From JANQOH01 sp965201155 (GTDB lineage Bacteria; Pseudomonadota; Alphaproteobacteria; UBA7887): DNA of 64,000 nt. The notes beneath the pieces were generated by a model that was not told where the DNA came from, did no database searches, and saw only the letters and a list, made by a program, of their open reading frames with translations. The position numbers and the translations under genes are program-made. The stretch is from NCBI GenBank assembly GCA_965201155.1, contig OZ241752.1, positions 2,542,001 through 2,606,000 on the forward strand. Reading direction: 5' to 3'. Below are positions 43,298 through 51,533 of the stretch, one piece after another; positions within the stretch are counted from its first letter, which is position 1; each line of letters opens with the position of its first letter.

Positions 43298-44043
43298 CTG
43301 CCGCCCTCACACTGGCGGGCGTGCGCAAGAGCTTCGGCAAGGCCGAGATCATCCGCGGCGTCGATCTCGAAATCAGCGATGGCGAACGACACGCCATTAT
43401 CGGCCCCAACGGGGCCGGCAAATCCACGCTCTACAATCTCATCAGCGGACGCTTCCCGCCCTCCGCCGGCAGCATCCATCTCTACGACACCGACATCACG
43501 GACAAGACGGCGTTTGCCATCAACCGCCTCGGCCTTACGCGGTCGTTTCAGGTCACCAATATTTTCCCGCGCATGAGTGCGCTCGACAATATCCGGTGCG
43601 GGGCGCTGTTTGCGCTTGGCCATCGCTATGCGTGGTGGAAGCCGGTCAGCCGGCTGCGCGATGCCGCCGAGCGTACCCGGTCGATCCTGAACGAGATCGG
43701 GCTGTGGGAAAAGCGGAATCTGCCTGCGGGCCTCCTACCCTATGCGGACCAGCGCGCGCTGGAACTCGGCATCGCCATCGCCGGCGGCGCCAGGGTCATT
43801 CTGCTGGACGAACCGACCGCGGGCATGAGCCATTCGGAAATCGAGCAGGCGGTGTCCCTGATCCGCCGCATCTCCGAAGGCAAGACCCTGGTCATCGTCG
43901 AGCACGACATGGGCGTGGTGTTCGACCTCGCCGACCGCATTTCGGTGCTGGTCTATGGCGAGATCATCGCCACCGGCGCACCAGCGGAAATCCGCGCCTC
44001 CGCGGCGGTGCAGGAAGCCTATCTCGGAACGGAGGCGGCCTGA
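43294..44043 (+). CDS. livG: Liv-type ABC transporter ATPase LivG
   Basis: A 249-residue ATPase subunit. Walker A is GPNGAGKSTLYNLISG, the signature loop is the LivG variant LLPYADQRALELGIAIAG, Walker B is VILLDEPTAGMSH, and the switch histidine lies in VIVEHDMGVVFDLA. The length and the C-terminal AAVQEAYLGTE are typical of LivG. It starts inside the stop of livM (ATGA) and ends inside the start of the second ATPase gene, so all are read as one transcript. Confidence 0.94.
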   Translation: MTAALTLAGVRKSFGKAEIIRGVDLEISDGERHAIIGPNGAGKSTLYNLISGRFPPSAGSIHLYDTDITDKTAFAINRLGLTRSFQVTNIFPRMSALDNIRCGALFALGHRYAWWKPVSRLRDAAERTRSILNEIGLWEKRNLPAGLLPYADQRALELGIAIAGGARVILLDEPTAGMSHSEIEQAVSLIRRISEGKTLVIVEHDMGVVFDLADRISVLVYGEIIATGAPAEIRASAAVQEAYLGTEAA

Positions 44044-44738
44044 TGCTCGAGGTTCGCGATCTGCACGCCTATTACGGCAAGAGCCATATTCTTCAGGGCG
44101 TCAGCTTCGGCGTCGGCGCCGGCGAGATTGTCAGCCTGTTGGGGCGCAACGGCGTCGGGCGGTCGACGACATTGAAAGCGATTACCGGGGAGGTACCGCC
44201 GGTCGGCTCGATCATGTTCAAGGGCCAGGAGATCGCCGGCCGGAAGATGCACGAGATCGCGCGCCTCGGAATCGGCTATGTGCCGGAAAACCGGAATATC
44301 TTTCCCACCCTGACCGTGCGCCAGAATCTCGTTCTCGGTATCAAGAACATGCGTGCGCAGGGGCGCTGGTCGATCGACGACATGTTCGGGATGTTCCCCA
44401 ATCTCGGCGAACGCGCCGATGCGCTGGGGTCGGTCATTTCCGGCGGTGAACAGCAAATGCTGACCATGTGCCGCACGCTGATGGGTGACCCGGACCTGAT
44501 CATGATCGACGAGCCGACCGAAGGACTGGCGCCGAAACTGGTGGAGCAAGTCGCCGGTCTGCTCGCGGAAATCGCCCGGCGCGGCGTTGCCATCCTGCTT
44601 GTCGAGCAGAAACTGGCCATCGCGCTCGATATCTCACACCGCGTTCATGTGATGGGCCACGGGCAGATCGTCTTTGAAGGTACGGTGGAAGATTTCCGCG
44701 CCGACGACAAGGTGCGCAAAGAGTGGCTGGAAGTTTAG
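44043..44738 (+). CDS. livF: Liv-type ABC transporter ATPase LivF, Walker A lysine replaced by arginine
   Basis: A 231-residue ATPase subunit sharing one base with the livG stop (TGATG). The Walker A loop reads GRNGVGRSTTLKAITG, with arginine where nearly all ATPases have lysine. The rest is standard: signature SVISGGEQQMLTMCRTLMG, Walker B LIMIDEPTEGLAP, switch region ILLVEQKLAIALDI. LivG has an intact lysine, so the heterodimer may keep one normal site. I have a memory of the same substitution in some LivF homologues, which would make it a family variant rather than a defect. Length is usual for LivF. Confidence 0.92.
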   Translation: MLEVRDLHAYYGKSHILQGVSFGVGAGEIVSLLGRNGVGRSTTLKAITGEVPPVGSIMFKGQEIAGRKMHEIARLGIGYVPENRNIFPTLTVRQNLVLGIKNMRAQGRWSIDDMFGMFPNLGERADALGSVISGGEQQMLTMCRTLMGDPDLIMIDEPTEGLAPKLVEQVAGLLAEIARRGVAILLVEQKLAIALDISHRVHVMGHGQIVFEGTVEDFRADDKVRKEWLEV

Positions 44739-44766
44739 CGCTCACGGCGGCGCCGGATGATCCTGC

Positions 44767-45207
44767 TCAGGGGCGGCGCCCGAACATGCCCATGCCGTTG
44801 ACGGTAAGCACCACGACGCCGTCCTGATTTCGTACTTCATAATTCGTGCGAACGATGCCGCGGTCCGGCTTGCTGCGCGAGGGCGTAACTTCCTGCACCG
44901 TGCCCTGCGCGGTCAGCACATCCCCGGGGCGCACCGGATGGCGCCAGCGCAACTCGTCCACCCCCGGAGAGCCGAGGCTGGCTGCATCGCGCAGCAAGCC
45001 GTCCACCAGAAGCCGCATGAACAACGACACTGTGTGCCAACCGCTTGCGATCAGACCGCCATATATGGACTCCCGCGCCGCTGCTTCATCGATATGAAAG
45101 GGCTGGGGGTCGAAGTCGCGCGCAAACGCGATGATTTGCTCGCGTGTCACGGTGCATCGTCCGAGGGTGATCGTCTCCCCCGGCAGGAAATCCTCAAGAT
45201 AACGCAT
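44767..45207 (-). CDS. MaoC-like hydratase/dehydratase
   Basis: A 146-residue hotdog-fold protein of the MaoC type. The hydratase signature is FARDFDPQPFHIDEAAARES followed by YGGLIASGWHT, where Asp and His form the catalytic pair. DELRWRHPVRPGDVLTAQGTVQEV and the C-terminal VLTVNGMGMFGRRP are usual for the family. It probably hydrates an enoyl-CoA, but related proteins have other uses. It lies downstream of the enolase-superfamily gene on the same strand, with a 20-base gap, suggesting a shared transcript. Confidence 0.87.
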   Translation of the reverse strand: MRYLEDFLPGETITLGRCTVTREQIIAFARDFDPQPFHIDEAAARESIYGGLIASGWHTVSLFMRLLVDGLLRDAASLGSPGVDELRWRHPVRPGDVLTAQGTVQEVTPSRSKPDRGIVRTNYEVRNQDGVVVLTVNGMGMFGRRP

Positions 45208-45227
45208 GAGGTAGCAATACCGGGCCG

Positions 45228-46394
45228 TCAGCCCATTCGATAACGGGCGGTAAAATCTTCGTCGATGGTAACCCCCAGGCCGACCCGCTCGGGGATTTCG
45301 AGCATCCCGTCCACAACGGCAAAATCCTCTACGGCAAGTTCGTGCAGCATCGGGTTGGCCCCGAGCGAATATTCCAGGATGAAACCGCTGCTGGCGGCCG
45401 CTGCTACGTGCAGGCCCGCGGCGAATGTCAGTGCGCCGCCCCACATATGCGGCGCGAGGCGAATCTGGTGCGCGCTGGCCAGCGCCTCGATGCGCATGGT
45501 TTCCGTTATGCCGCCGGCGATTGACAGGTCGGGCTGAAAAATATCCGCCGCACGGAGCAGCGCCAGATCGCGAAAGGCAAAGCGCGTGAATTCCGATTCC
45601 CCGGTCGAGATGGGAATATCCGTGTTGGCGCGCACCTCCGCCATCCCGGGCTTGTCGTCCGCTGTCACCGGCTCTTCCAGCCAGTCGATATTGCATTCGG
45701 CAACCGCCCGGCAGAATCGCTTTGCTTCCGACACCGTCCAGGTGCCGTGGGCGTCGCACATGATGCCGACGCTGTCGCCCAGGCCCTCGCGTGCCGCATG
45801 AACGCGCGCGATCGAATGCGCCAGCGTGCCGTCGCCCGAACCGACGCGCATCTTGACGGCGCCGAAATTGCCGCGGTCTATGAAGCGCTGCAATTCGGCC
45901 GCGATCCGGTCCACCGGCGCCCATCCGCCCGACGCATAGGCGGGCATTCGCTCCTGTCTGCGACCGCCGAGCAGGCGCCACACCGGCGCACCCAGCGACT
46001 TGCCCAATATGTCCCACAGGGCGATATCAACGCCGCTGATGGCGGAGACCGTCAATCCGCGCCGCCCCATGATCGGAAAGACATGCCCGCGCGCAATCGC
46101 GTAATGGGCGCGCGAGCCGTTGTACATCACATCCCACAGGCGCGAGATGTCGCGAGCATCTTCGCCGACAAGCGCCGGCGCCAGTTCGTCCTCGATCAGC
46201 GAACATATGGCGCGGCAATTGGCGGCGCTGCCGACTTGCGCCTTGGCTTCGCCGAAGCCGGTGATGCCCCCTGCGGTCTCGACTCGAACCAGCGCCGAGT
46301 CGAACGAATTCACCACACCGAAATCAGACCGGTGCTGGCGCTCCTCGGCAATCGGCACATGAATCCAGTCTGCGGAAACCCTGGTGATCTTCAT
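45228..46394 (-). CDS. Enolase-superfamily enzyme, mandelate racemase type (second)
   Basis: A 388-residue acid-sugar dehydratase-like protein. The N-terminal capping domain contains GRRGLTVSAISGVDIALWDILGKSLG, and the barrel carries the KxR motif AVKMRVGSGDG, metal ligands in MCDAHGTWT, WLEEPVTADD and ISTGESEFTRF, and a catalytic histidine in RLAPHMWGG. The KxR motif and DAH sequence differ from the enzyme at 5754, so the two should act on different substrates. It precedes a MaoC-like gene on its own strand and is divergent from a Gfo/Idh/MocA dehydrogenase. A sugar-acid route is plausible from this context. Confidence 0.9.
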   Translation of the reverse strand: MKITRVSADWIHVPIAEERQHRSDFGVVNSFDSALVRVETAGGITGFGEAKAQVGSAANCRAICSLIEDELAPALVGEDARDISRLWDVMYNGSRAHYAIARGHVFPIMGRRGLTVSAISGVDIALWDILGKSLGAPVWRLLGGRRQERMPAYASGGWAPVDRIAAELQRFIDRGNFGAVKMRVGSGDGTLAHSIARVHAAREGLGDSVGIMCDAHGTWTVSEAKRFCRAVAECNIDWLEEPVTADDKPGMAEVRANTDIPISTGESEFTRFAFRDLALLRAADIFQPDLSIAGGITETMRIEALASAHQIRLAPHMWGGALTFAAGLHVAAAASSGFILEYSLGANPMLHELAVEDFAVVDGMLEIPERVGLGVTIDEDFTARYRMG

Positions 46395-46501
46395 GCCCCG
46401 GTTCCTTTTGCTGGCGCGGCGTTTGGCCTGTACAACCTAGCAATTCGACGCCGCGTCTGCCAAGTTGGAGACGCAGGCAAAGCGCCGGGAGGGAGGCCGC
46501 G

Positions 46502-47518
46502 ATGGAGCCGGTTCGCTGGGGTGTACTTGGTGTTGCACGCATTGCTGTGGACAAGGTCATTCCCGCCATGCAGGCCGGCGCGCGCTGCCGTGTGGATGCC
46601 ATTGCCTCGCGCGACGCGTCCCGTGCCGCCGATGCGGCAGCGGCGCTCGGCATTCCACGTTCCTTCGGCTCTTATGACGCGCTGCTGGAAGACCCCGACA
46701 TCGACGCGATCTACAACCCCCTGCCCAATCATATGCACGTGCCATGGACCATCCGTGCGCTTGAGGCCGGCAAGCATGTCCTGTGCGAAAAGCCGGTGGC
46801 GCTCACGGCTGGAGAGGCCGAGGCATTGATTGCCGCGCGCGACCGCACCGGCCGCCAGGTTCAGGAAGCGTTCATGGTCCGCCACCACCCGCAATGGCGG
46901 CGCGTTCGTGAACTCATCCGCGGCGGGCGCCTCGGCACTGTGCGGGCCGTGCAGGCAGTGTTCGCGTATGACAATCCGGACCCGGAGAACATTCGCAATA
47001 TCAGGGAGACCGGAGGCGGCGGCGTCTATGATATCGGCTGCTACCCGACCACCATTTCGCGCTATGTCTTCGAGGCGGAGCCGGTGCGCGTCAGCGCGTT
47101 GATGGAATATGACCCGGTGTTCGGAACCGACCGGCTGGCGACGGCCGTGCTGGCGTTTCCCGGTGGCCAGGCGAGCTGGACCTGTTCGACGCAGATTGCC
47201 CGCCATCAGAGCCTGGTCATTCTTGGCACGCAGGCATGGCTGCGTGTCGAGTTCCCGTTCGTCATGGAACCGACCCGCACTTGCCGCCTGTTTCTCGGCA
47301 ACGGCGCATTCCCCGGGCCTGTGCCGGACGAGACGGAAGAAATCGCGCCTGTGGATCACTATACCTGCCAGGGCGATGATTTTTCCGCTTGCCTGCAGGA
47401 AGGCCGCCCTGTTCCGTGGCCAATCGAGGATGCGGTTGCAAATATACGCGTCCTTGATGCGCTGTTCGCCTCTGCCCGAAACGGACGTTGGGAGATCGTC
47501 GGCGCCCCGCACATCTGA
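46502..47518 (+). CDS. Gfo/Idh/MocA-family oxidoreductase
   Basis: A 338-residue NAD(P)-dependent dehydrogenase. The nucleotide-binding part reads VRWGVLGVARIAVDKVIPAM, followed by IDAIYNPLPNHMHVPWTIRALEAGKHVLCEKPVAL, in which EKP is the family motif with the catalytic lysine. The C-terminal domain has GGGGVYDIGCYPTTISRYVFE with the second family motif (GGGxxxDxGxH-like, here DIGCY). It probably oxidises or reduces a sugar or inositol derivative. ATG at 46502 is 107 bases from the divergent enolase-superfamily start. Confidence 0.9.
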   Translation: MEPVRWGVLGVARIAVDKVIPAMQAGARCRVDAIASRDASRAADAAAALGIPRSFGSYDALLEDPDIDAIYNPLPNHMHVPWTIRALEAGKHVLCEKPVALTAGEAEALIAARDRTGRQVQEAFMVRHHPQWRRVRELIRGGRLGTVRAVQAVFAYDNPDPENIRNIRETGGGGVYDIGCYPTTISRYVFEAEPVRVSALMEYDPVFGTDRLATAVLAFPGGQASWTCSTQIARHQSLVILGTQAWLRVEFPFVMEPTRTCRLFLGNGAFPGPVPDETEEIAPVDHYTCQGDDFSACLQEGRPVPWPIEDAVANIRVLDALFASARNGRWEIVGAPHI

Positions 47519-47539
47519 TGCGGAAGCGCCGGCGCCCTT

Positions 47540-47564
47540 GCCGCGGGTGGATGCCCCCCGCGGC
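47540..47564 (+). terminator. Possible terminator hairpin after the Gfo/Idh/MocA gene
   Basis: GCCGCGGG and CCCGCGGC form an 8-bp stem around a 9-base loop, 21 bases after the stop. No thymine run follows, so its role as a terminator is uncertain. Confidence 0.3.
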
Positions 47565-47603
47565 GTATCGTCGTGAGTAATGCGCAACAGAAAGGAAGCG
47601 CTC

Positions 47604-48203
47604 ATGCGAAAGACAATCGGTTCCCTGATCCTGGCAGGCGTGCTGGCAGCGGCTGCCGCGCCGGCCGGTGCGGCCGGCGTGCCCGGCCTGCGCGGTTCAG
47701 ACCATATCGGGTTCACTGTCCCGGACCTTGACCAGGCGGTGGCGTTTTTCCAGGACGTGATCGGCTGCGAAGTCTTCTATCCGCTCGGCCCCTTCGCCTC
47801 CGCGGACAATGACTGGATGAAGGACCACCTGAACGTGCATCCCCGGGCGACGATCCCGAAGATGCGTCTGGTGCGGTGCGGCAGCGGCGCCAATCTCGAA
47901 ATATTCCAGTATACGGCGCCGGACCAGCGTCAGGTTCAGCCCAGGAACAGCGACCATGGCGGGCATCACATCGCATTTTACACCACCGATATGGAGGCGG
48001 CTGTTTCGCATCTTGAATCGCAGGGCGTGCAGGTTCTGGGCGCCCCCACCACCATGACCGGCGGCCCCAGCGCCGGCGAGACCTGGGTGTATTTCCTGGC
48101 CCCCTGGGGCATGCAGCTCGAACTTGTCTCCTACCCGGACGGCAAAGCTTACGAACAGGAGTATGAAGGCCGTTTGTGGGACCCCCGAAATCCGTCCGAA
48201 TAA
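47604..48203 (+). CDS. Exported VOC-family (glyoxalase-like) protein
   Basis: A 199-residue protein with a clear Sec signal (residues 1-25, IGSLILAGVLAAAAAPAGAAG) and a VOC domain. GSDHIGFTVPDLDQAVAFFQDVIG is the first beta-alpha-beta-beta-beta module; HGGHHIAFYTTDMEAAVSHLESQG starts the second. Possible metal ligands are the histidines in these two stretches and the glutamate in MQLELVSYPDG. VOC enzymes include glyoxalases, ring-cleaving dioxygenases and epimerases, and most are cytoplasmic, so secretion is unusual. ATG 47604 follows AAAGGAAGCG; an earlier in-frame ATG at 47580 would precede the signal with charged residues. Confidence 0.85.
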   Translation: MRKTIGSLILAGVLAAAAAPAGAAGVPGLRGSDHIGFTVPDLDQAVAFFQDVIGCEVFYPLGPFASADNDWMKDHLNVHPRATIPKMRLVRCGSGANLEIFQYTAPDQRQVQPRNSDHGGHHIAFYTTDMEAAVSHLESQGVQVLGAPTTMTGGPSAGETWVYFLAPWGMQLELVSYPDGKAYEQEYEGRLWDPRNPSE

Positions 48204-48288
48204 CGGGCCCGCTCGTCCCGCCGCTCCGGCCTGTCAGGAAAGGGCAGGACTCTTCACAGCAGGTCGGGGTGGCGGTAAGCTGCGGCCC

Positions 48289-48579
48289 ATGAAACACTAT
48301 CGGGGCGATCGCACCATCGACGGGATAGAAGTGACCGTCGACGGAAAGCCTTTGCCGGAGCGCACGGACCTGCGGCAGTTCACCGACCGGGGCTTTGAAT
48401 GGACCTATGAAGGGCCGGCGCCGCGGCAGCTTGCTCTCGCGATGCTCGCCGACCATCTCGGCGACGACGCCAGGGCGCTTTCGCTTTGCGAAACGTTCAT
48501 GCGAACCGTCGTCGCCAATTTCGACAATGAGTGGGAAATGCGCAGCGTTGACATCGACGCCGCGCTCACCGCACTGTGA
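48289..48579 (+). CDS. Small DUF6166-like protein
   Basis: A 96-residue acidic protein. It begins KHYRGDRTIDGIEVTVDGKPLPERTDLR and has GFEWTYEGPAPRQLALAMLADHLGDD, which resembles DUF6166, a small family without a known role. The final part is helical (ALSLCETFMRTVVANFD). It has no signal or membrane segment. It lies 49 bases before a membrane hydroxylase gene on the same strand. Family assignment is from memory and moderate. Confidence 0.6.
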   Translation: MKHYRGDRTIDGIEVTVDGKPLPERTDLRQFTDRGFEWTYEGPAPRQLALAMLADHLGDDARALSLCETFMRTVVANFDNEWEMRSVDIDAALTAL

Positions 48580-48628
48580 CGGAAACCGCCGTTGGCCTGC
48601 GCCGGCGAGACCGGAGGAGGAAACAACC

Positions 48629-49399
48629 ATGGAACTAGCGGCCAGCATCATGTCCGACCGCCAGCGCGACTACCGCGCCGAATATCGCCGGCGCATCAAC
48701 GGCTGGTATAACGGAGCGCTGCATGTCGCCGTGATCTATGCCATCGGCGCGCTTGCCTATTACGTCTACATCTCTCACATCACGGCGGTGGCGTGGTGGG
48801 AGTGGCTTACCATTCCCGTGGTGTTTCTGCTGTGCAACTTCTTTGAATGGTTCCTGCATCGCCACATCATGCACCGCCCGCAAAAGAACGCTGCGCTGCG
48901 CGCCATCTACCGCCGCCATACGCTGATGCACCACCAGTTCTTCACCGATTCCGAAATGCGGTTTGCCGGATCGCAGGACTGGCGCGTGACCTTCTTTCCG
49001 CCCTATGCGCTGGTGTCGTTCATTCTCATGTCGATCCCCGGCGCGGTGGTGCTGGCGCTGTTGTTCTCCCCCAATGTCGCCTGGCTGATGATGTGCACCA
49101 CCACCGGCGTCTATCTCACTTACGAGTTCATGCATTTCTGTTGTCATGTCGACGACGGCTGGTTCGTGCGCAACTGCCCGTTCGTCAACACCATTCGCCG
49201 GCATCATGAGGCGCATCACGCGCAGTCGATCATGATGGAGCGGAACATGAACCTCACTTTCCCCATCTGCGACTGGTTGTTCGGCACCTCCGATCTCGAC
49301 CGCGGGCTGCTGGGGCACCTGTTCAACGGCTACGATACCAGCCATGTGCGCACGGACATGCGCCGCACGGCGCGGACCCCCGCGCCTGCACAAGCCTGA
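48629..49399 (+). CDS. Fatty-acid hydroxylase-superfamily membrane protein
   Basis: A 256-residue membrane protein of the fatty acid hydroxylase/sterol desaturase superfamily. Several hydrophobic segments surround histidine clusters that bind a di-iron centre: FLHRHIMHRP, RRHTLMHHQFF, EFMHFCCHVDD and IRRHHEAHHAQS. The likely reaction is oxygen-dependent hydroxylation of a lipid or related hydrophobic substrate. ATG at 48629 is preceded by GGAGGAGG. The following gene starts 46 bases downstream on the same strand, so they may be co-transcribed. Confidence 0.85.
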   Translation: MELAASIMSDRQRDYRAEYRRRINGWYNGALHVAVIYAIGALAYYVYISHITAVAWWEWLTIPVVFLLCNFFEWFLHRHIMHRPQKNAALRAIYRRHTLMHHQFFTDSEMRFAGSQDWRVTFFPPYALVSFILMSIPGAVVLALLFSPNVAWLMMCTTTGVYLTYEFMHFCCHVDDGWFVRNCPFVNTIRRHHEAHHAQSIMMERNMNLTFPICDWLFGTSDLDRGLLGHLFNGYDTSHVRTDMRRTARTPAPAQA

Positions 49400-49445
49400 T
49401 CCTCCGCGCGCTGCGCCGCCACTTACCCCAGGGAGCCTGCAGATC

Positions 49446-50720
49446 ATGAAGCACATGTGGTTCCATCTCATGCCCTATACGGAACTGCCGGATGATTTCC
49501 GCGAAAATCATCCGTCCGTGTGGGTTGACATCCATTCCAGCCTGTTCAAGCCGGAACGCGCCCATGAGATGTACAACGCCTTCATGGACGAGATGGAGTA
49601 TGCGGCCGAAGTCGGTCTCGACGCGGTATGCTGCAACGAGCACCATTCCAACGGCTACGGCCTGATGCCGTCGCCCAATCTGGTCGCCAGCGCCCTCGCG
49701 CGGCGGGCGCACCCGAACACCGCGATCTGCGTCATGGGCAACAGTCTGGCGCTCTACAATCCGCCGACCCGCGTTGCGGAAGAGTTCGCCATGATCGACT
49801 GCATTTCGGGTGGACGGCTGATCGCCGGCTTCCCTGTCGGCTCACCGATGGACACATGCTACGCCTATGGCCAGAATCCGTCGCTGCTGCGCGAGCGCTA
49901 TCTTGAAGCGCATGATCTGGTCATGCGCGCATGGACGGAAACTGAAACCTTCGCCTTCAACGGCCGCTTCAACCAGCAGCGCTACGTCAATATCTGGCCG
50001 CGTCCTGTCCAGACGCCGCATCCCCCGGTATGGGTTCCCGGCGGTGGCTCGGTCGAAACATGGCAATGGTGCGCGGCGCGCGACTATGTCTATTGCTACC
50101 TGTCCTATTACGGCTACAAGGCCGCGCGCCAGACCATGCGCGGATTCTGGGAGGAAATGGAGCGCCTCGGCAAGGACTCAAACCCCTACCGCGCCGGCTT
50201 CCTGCAATTTGTCGGCGTCGCCGAAACCGAGCGTGAAGCGTATGAACTCTACCGCGAGCCGGCGGAATATTTCTATGGCCGCTGCCTGCATATCGACCCG
50301 CGCTTTGCCTCACCTCCGGGCTATGCGACGGAAGCCACCATGCGCGCCGGCATCGAAAGCCAGGTTGGCCAGGCCGCCCGGCGCAGCAAGCGCGCCATCG
50401 CCGGTGTGGACAGGAAAGCGCGCGAATTCGATGCCATACTCGACAATGGCTATGTCATCGTCGGCACCCCCGACCAGGTGGCGGAAAAACTTCGCGAAGT
50501 GGTGAAGGACCTGCATTTCGGCCAGCTTATGCTGCTGCTGCAGTTCGGCAATATGGGCAAGGACCTGGCAAAATATAACACCCGCCTCTACGCCGAACAG
50601 GTGATGCCGCAACTGGCCGATCTGTGGAGCGAATGGGAAAATCATTGGTGGCCCCGGCCCATGGCGCTGGCGGACCGGGTGACCCCGGACCCCGTTGCGC
50701 TGGCGCCGGCCGCCGAATAG
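49446..50720 (+). CDS. LLM-class flavin-dependent oxidoreductase (luciferase-like monooxygenase fold)
   Basis: A 424-residue protein with the bacterial luciferase-like TIM barrel. It opens MWFHLMPYTELPDDF, then EVGLDAVCCNEHHSNGYGLMPSPNLVASALARR, ISGGRLIAGFPVGSPMDTCYAYGQ and HPPVWVPGGGSVETWQW, all typical. A C-terminal GYVIVGTPDQVAEKLREVVKDLHFGQLMLLLQFG closes the barrel. It likely uses reduced FMN or F420-like cofactor to oxidise a small compound. An alpha/beta-hydrolase-like gene follows after 15 bases, so the pair probably acts in one pathway. Confidence 0.88.
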   Translation: MKHMWFHLMPYTELPDDFRENHPSVWVDIHSSLFKPERAHEMYNAFMDEMEYAAEVGLDAVCCNEHHSNGYGLMPSPNLVASALARRAHPNTAICVMGNSLALYNPPTRVAEEFAMIDCISGGRLIAGFPVGSPMDTCYAYGQNPSLLRERYLEAHDLVMRAWTETETFAFNGRFNQQRYVNIWPRPVQTPHPPVWVPGGGSVETWQWCAARDYVYCYLSYYGYKAARQTMRGFWEEMERLGKDSNPYRAGFLQFVGVAETEREAYELYREPAEYFYGRCLHIDPRFASPPGYATEATMRAGIESQVGQAARRSKRAIAGVDRKAREFDAILDNGYVIVGTPDQVAEKLREVVKDLHFGQLMLLLQFGNMGKDLAKYNTRLYAEQVMPQLADLWSEWENHWWPRPMALADRVTPDPVALAPAAE

Positions 50721-50735
50721 CGGCTGCCGGCATTC

Positions 50736-51524
50736 ATGAACCGCGAGGAGCCGGCGACGGCGTTCGTCGAGGTCAACGGCGCCGCCTGCCGCGTCTGGCG
50801 CAAGGGTTCCGGCCCGGTCATCGGCTATCTGGCCGGCCATGGCGGCCTGCCGCGCTGGATACCGTTTCTCGACCGGCTGGCCGAATGCTACACTGTGGTG
50901 GCGCCGTCATTGCCGGGCTATCCCGGCGGTGAGGGCCATCGCTTCCTCGATACCCATCTCGACTGGGTGGTGGCGGTGCGCGATCTTGTGCGCGGTGCCG
51001 GACTGGACGGCGCCGCGGCACTGATCGGCGGGGGACCCGGCGGCGCCTTCGCCGCTGAAATGGCTGCCTTGTGGCCCCGTTCCTGTGCGCGGCTGGTGCT
51101 GATCGCCCCATGGGGCCTGTTCGATGAAGCACAGCCCATGACAGACCCGTGGGGGCAGCGCAAGCCCGATATCCCCGGCCTCATGTGCCATGACCCGGAA
51201 ACCTGGAAAGCCTTTACCGCTGCCCCGGAAGGCGCGAATTCCGCCGAATGGCCGATTGTCCAGGCGCGCGCGCTGGAAGCGTCGGCGCGCGCCTTCTGGC
51301 CGCTCGGCAATACCGGCCTGCACCGCCGCCTGTCCCACATTGCCTGTCCGACGCTGCTCCTCTGGGGTGCGGAGGACCGCATCGTGCCGCGCGGCTATGC
51401 CGATACCATCGCCGACAGCGTCGGCGGACCCGCCGCGCTGCAAGTGATTGCCGATGCGGCGCACCGGCCGGAACTGGACCAGCCCGACCTTGTCGCCCGC
51501 CATATCGTGGATTTCGCCGCCTGA
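50736..51524 (+). CDS. Alpha/beta-hydrolase-fold protein without a recognisable nucleophile
   Basis: A 262-residue alpha/beta-hydrolase-fold protein. The core strands and turns are present (VVAPSLPGYPGG, CPTLLLWGAEDRIVP with the acid, IADAAHRPELDQPD with the histidine). At the nucleophile elbow, where G-x-S-x-G is expected, the sequence reads LIGGGPGGAFAAEMA, with glycine or proline instead of serine. So the acid and base are kept but the nucleophile is absent. It is co-directional with an LLM flavoprotein gene 15 bases upstream. It may be a non-hydrolytic enzyme, for example a lyase or a binding protein; that is inference. Confidence 0.8.
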   Translation: MNREEPATAFVEVNGAACRVWRKGSGPVIGYLAGHGGLPRWIPFLDRLAECYTVVAPSLPGYPGGEGHRFLDTHLDWVVAVRDLVRGAGLDGAAALIGGGPGGAFAAEMAALWPRSCARLVLIAPWGLFDEAQPMTDPWGQRKPDIPGLMCHDPETWKAFTAAPEGANSAEWPIVQARALEASARAFWPLGNTGLHRRLSHIACPTLLLWGAEDRIVPRGYADTIADSVGGPAALQVIADAAHRPELDQPDLVARHIVDFAA

Positions 51525-51533
51525 CCGGCAGGC

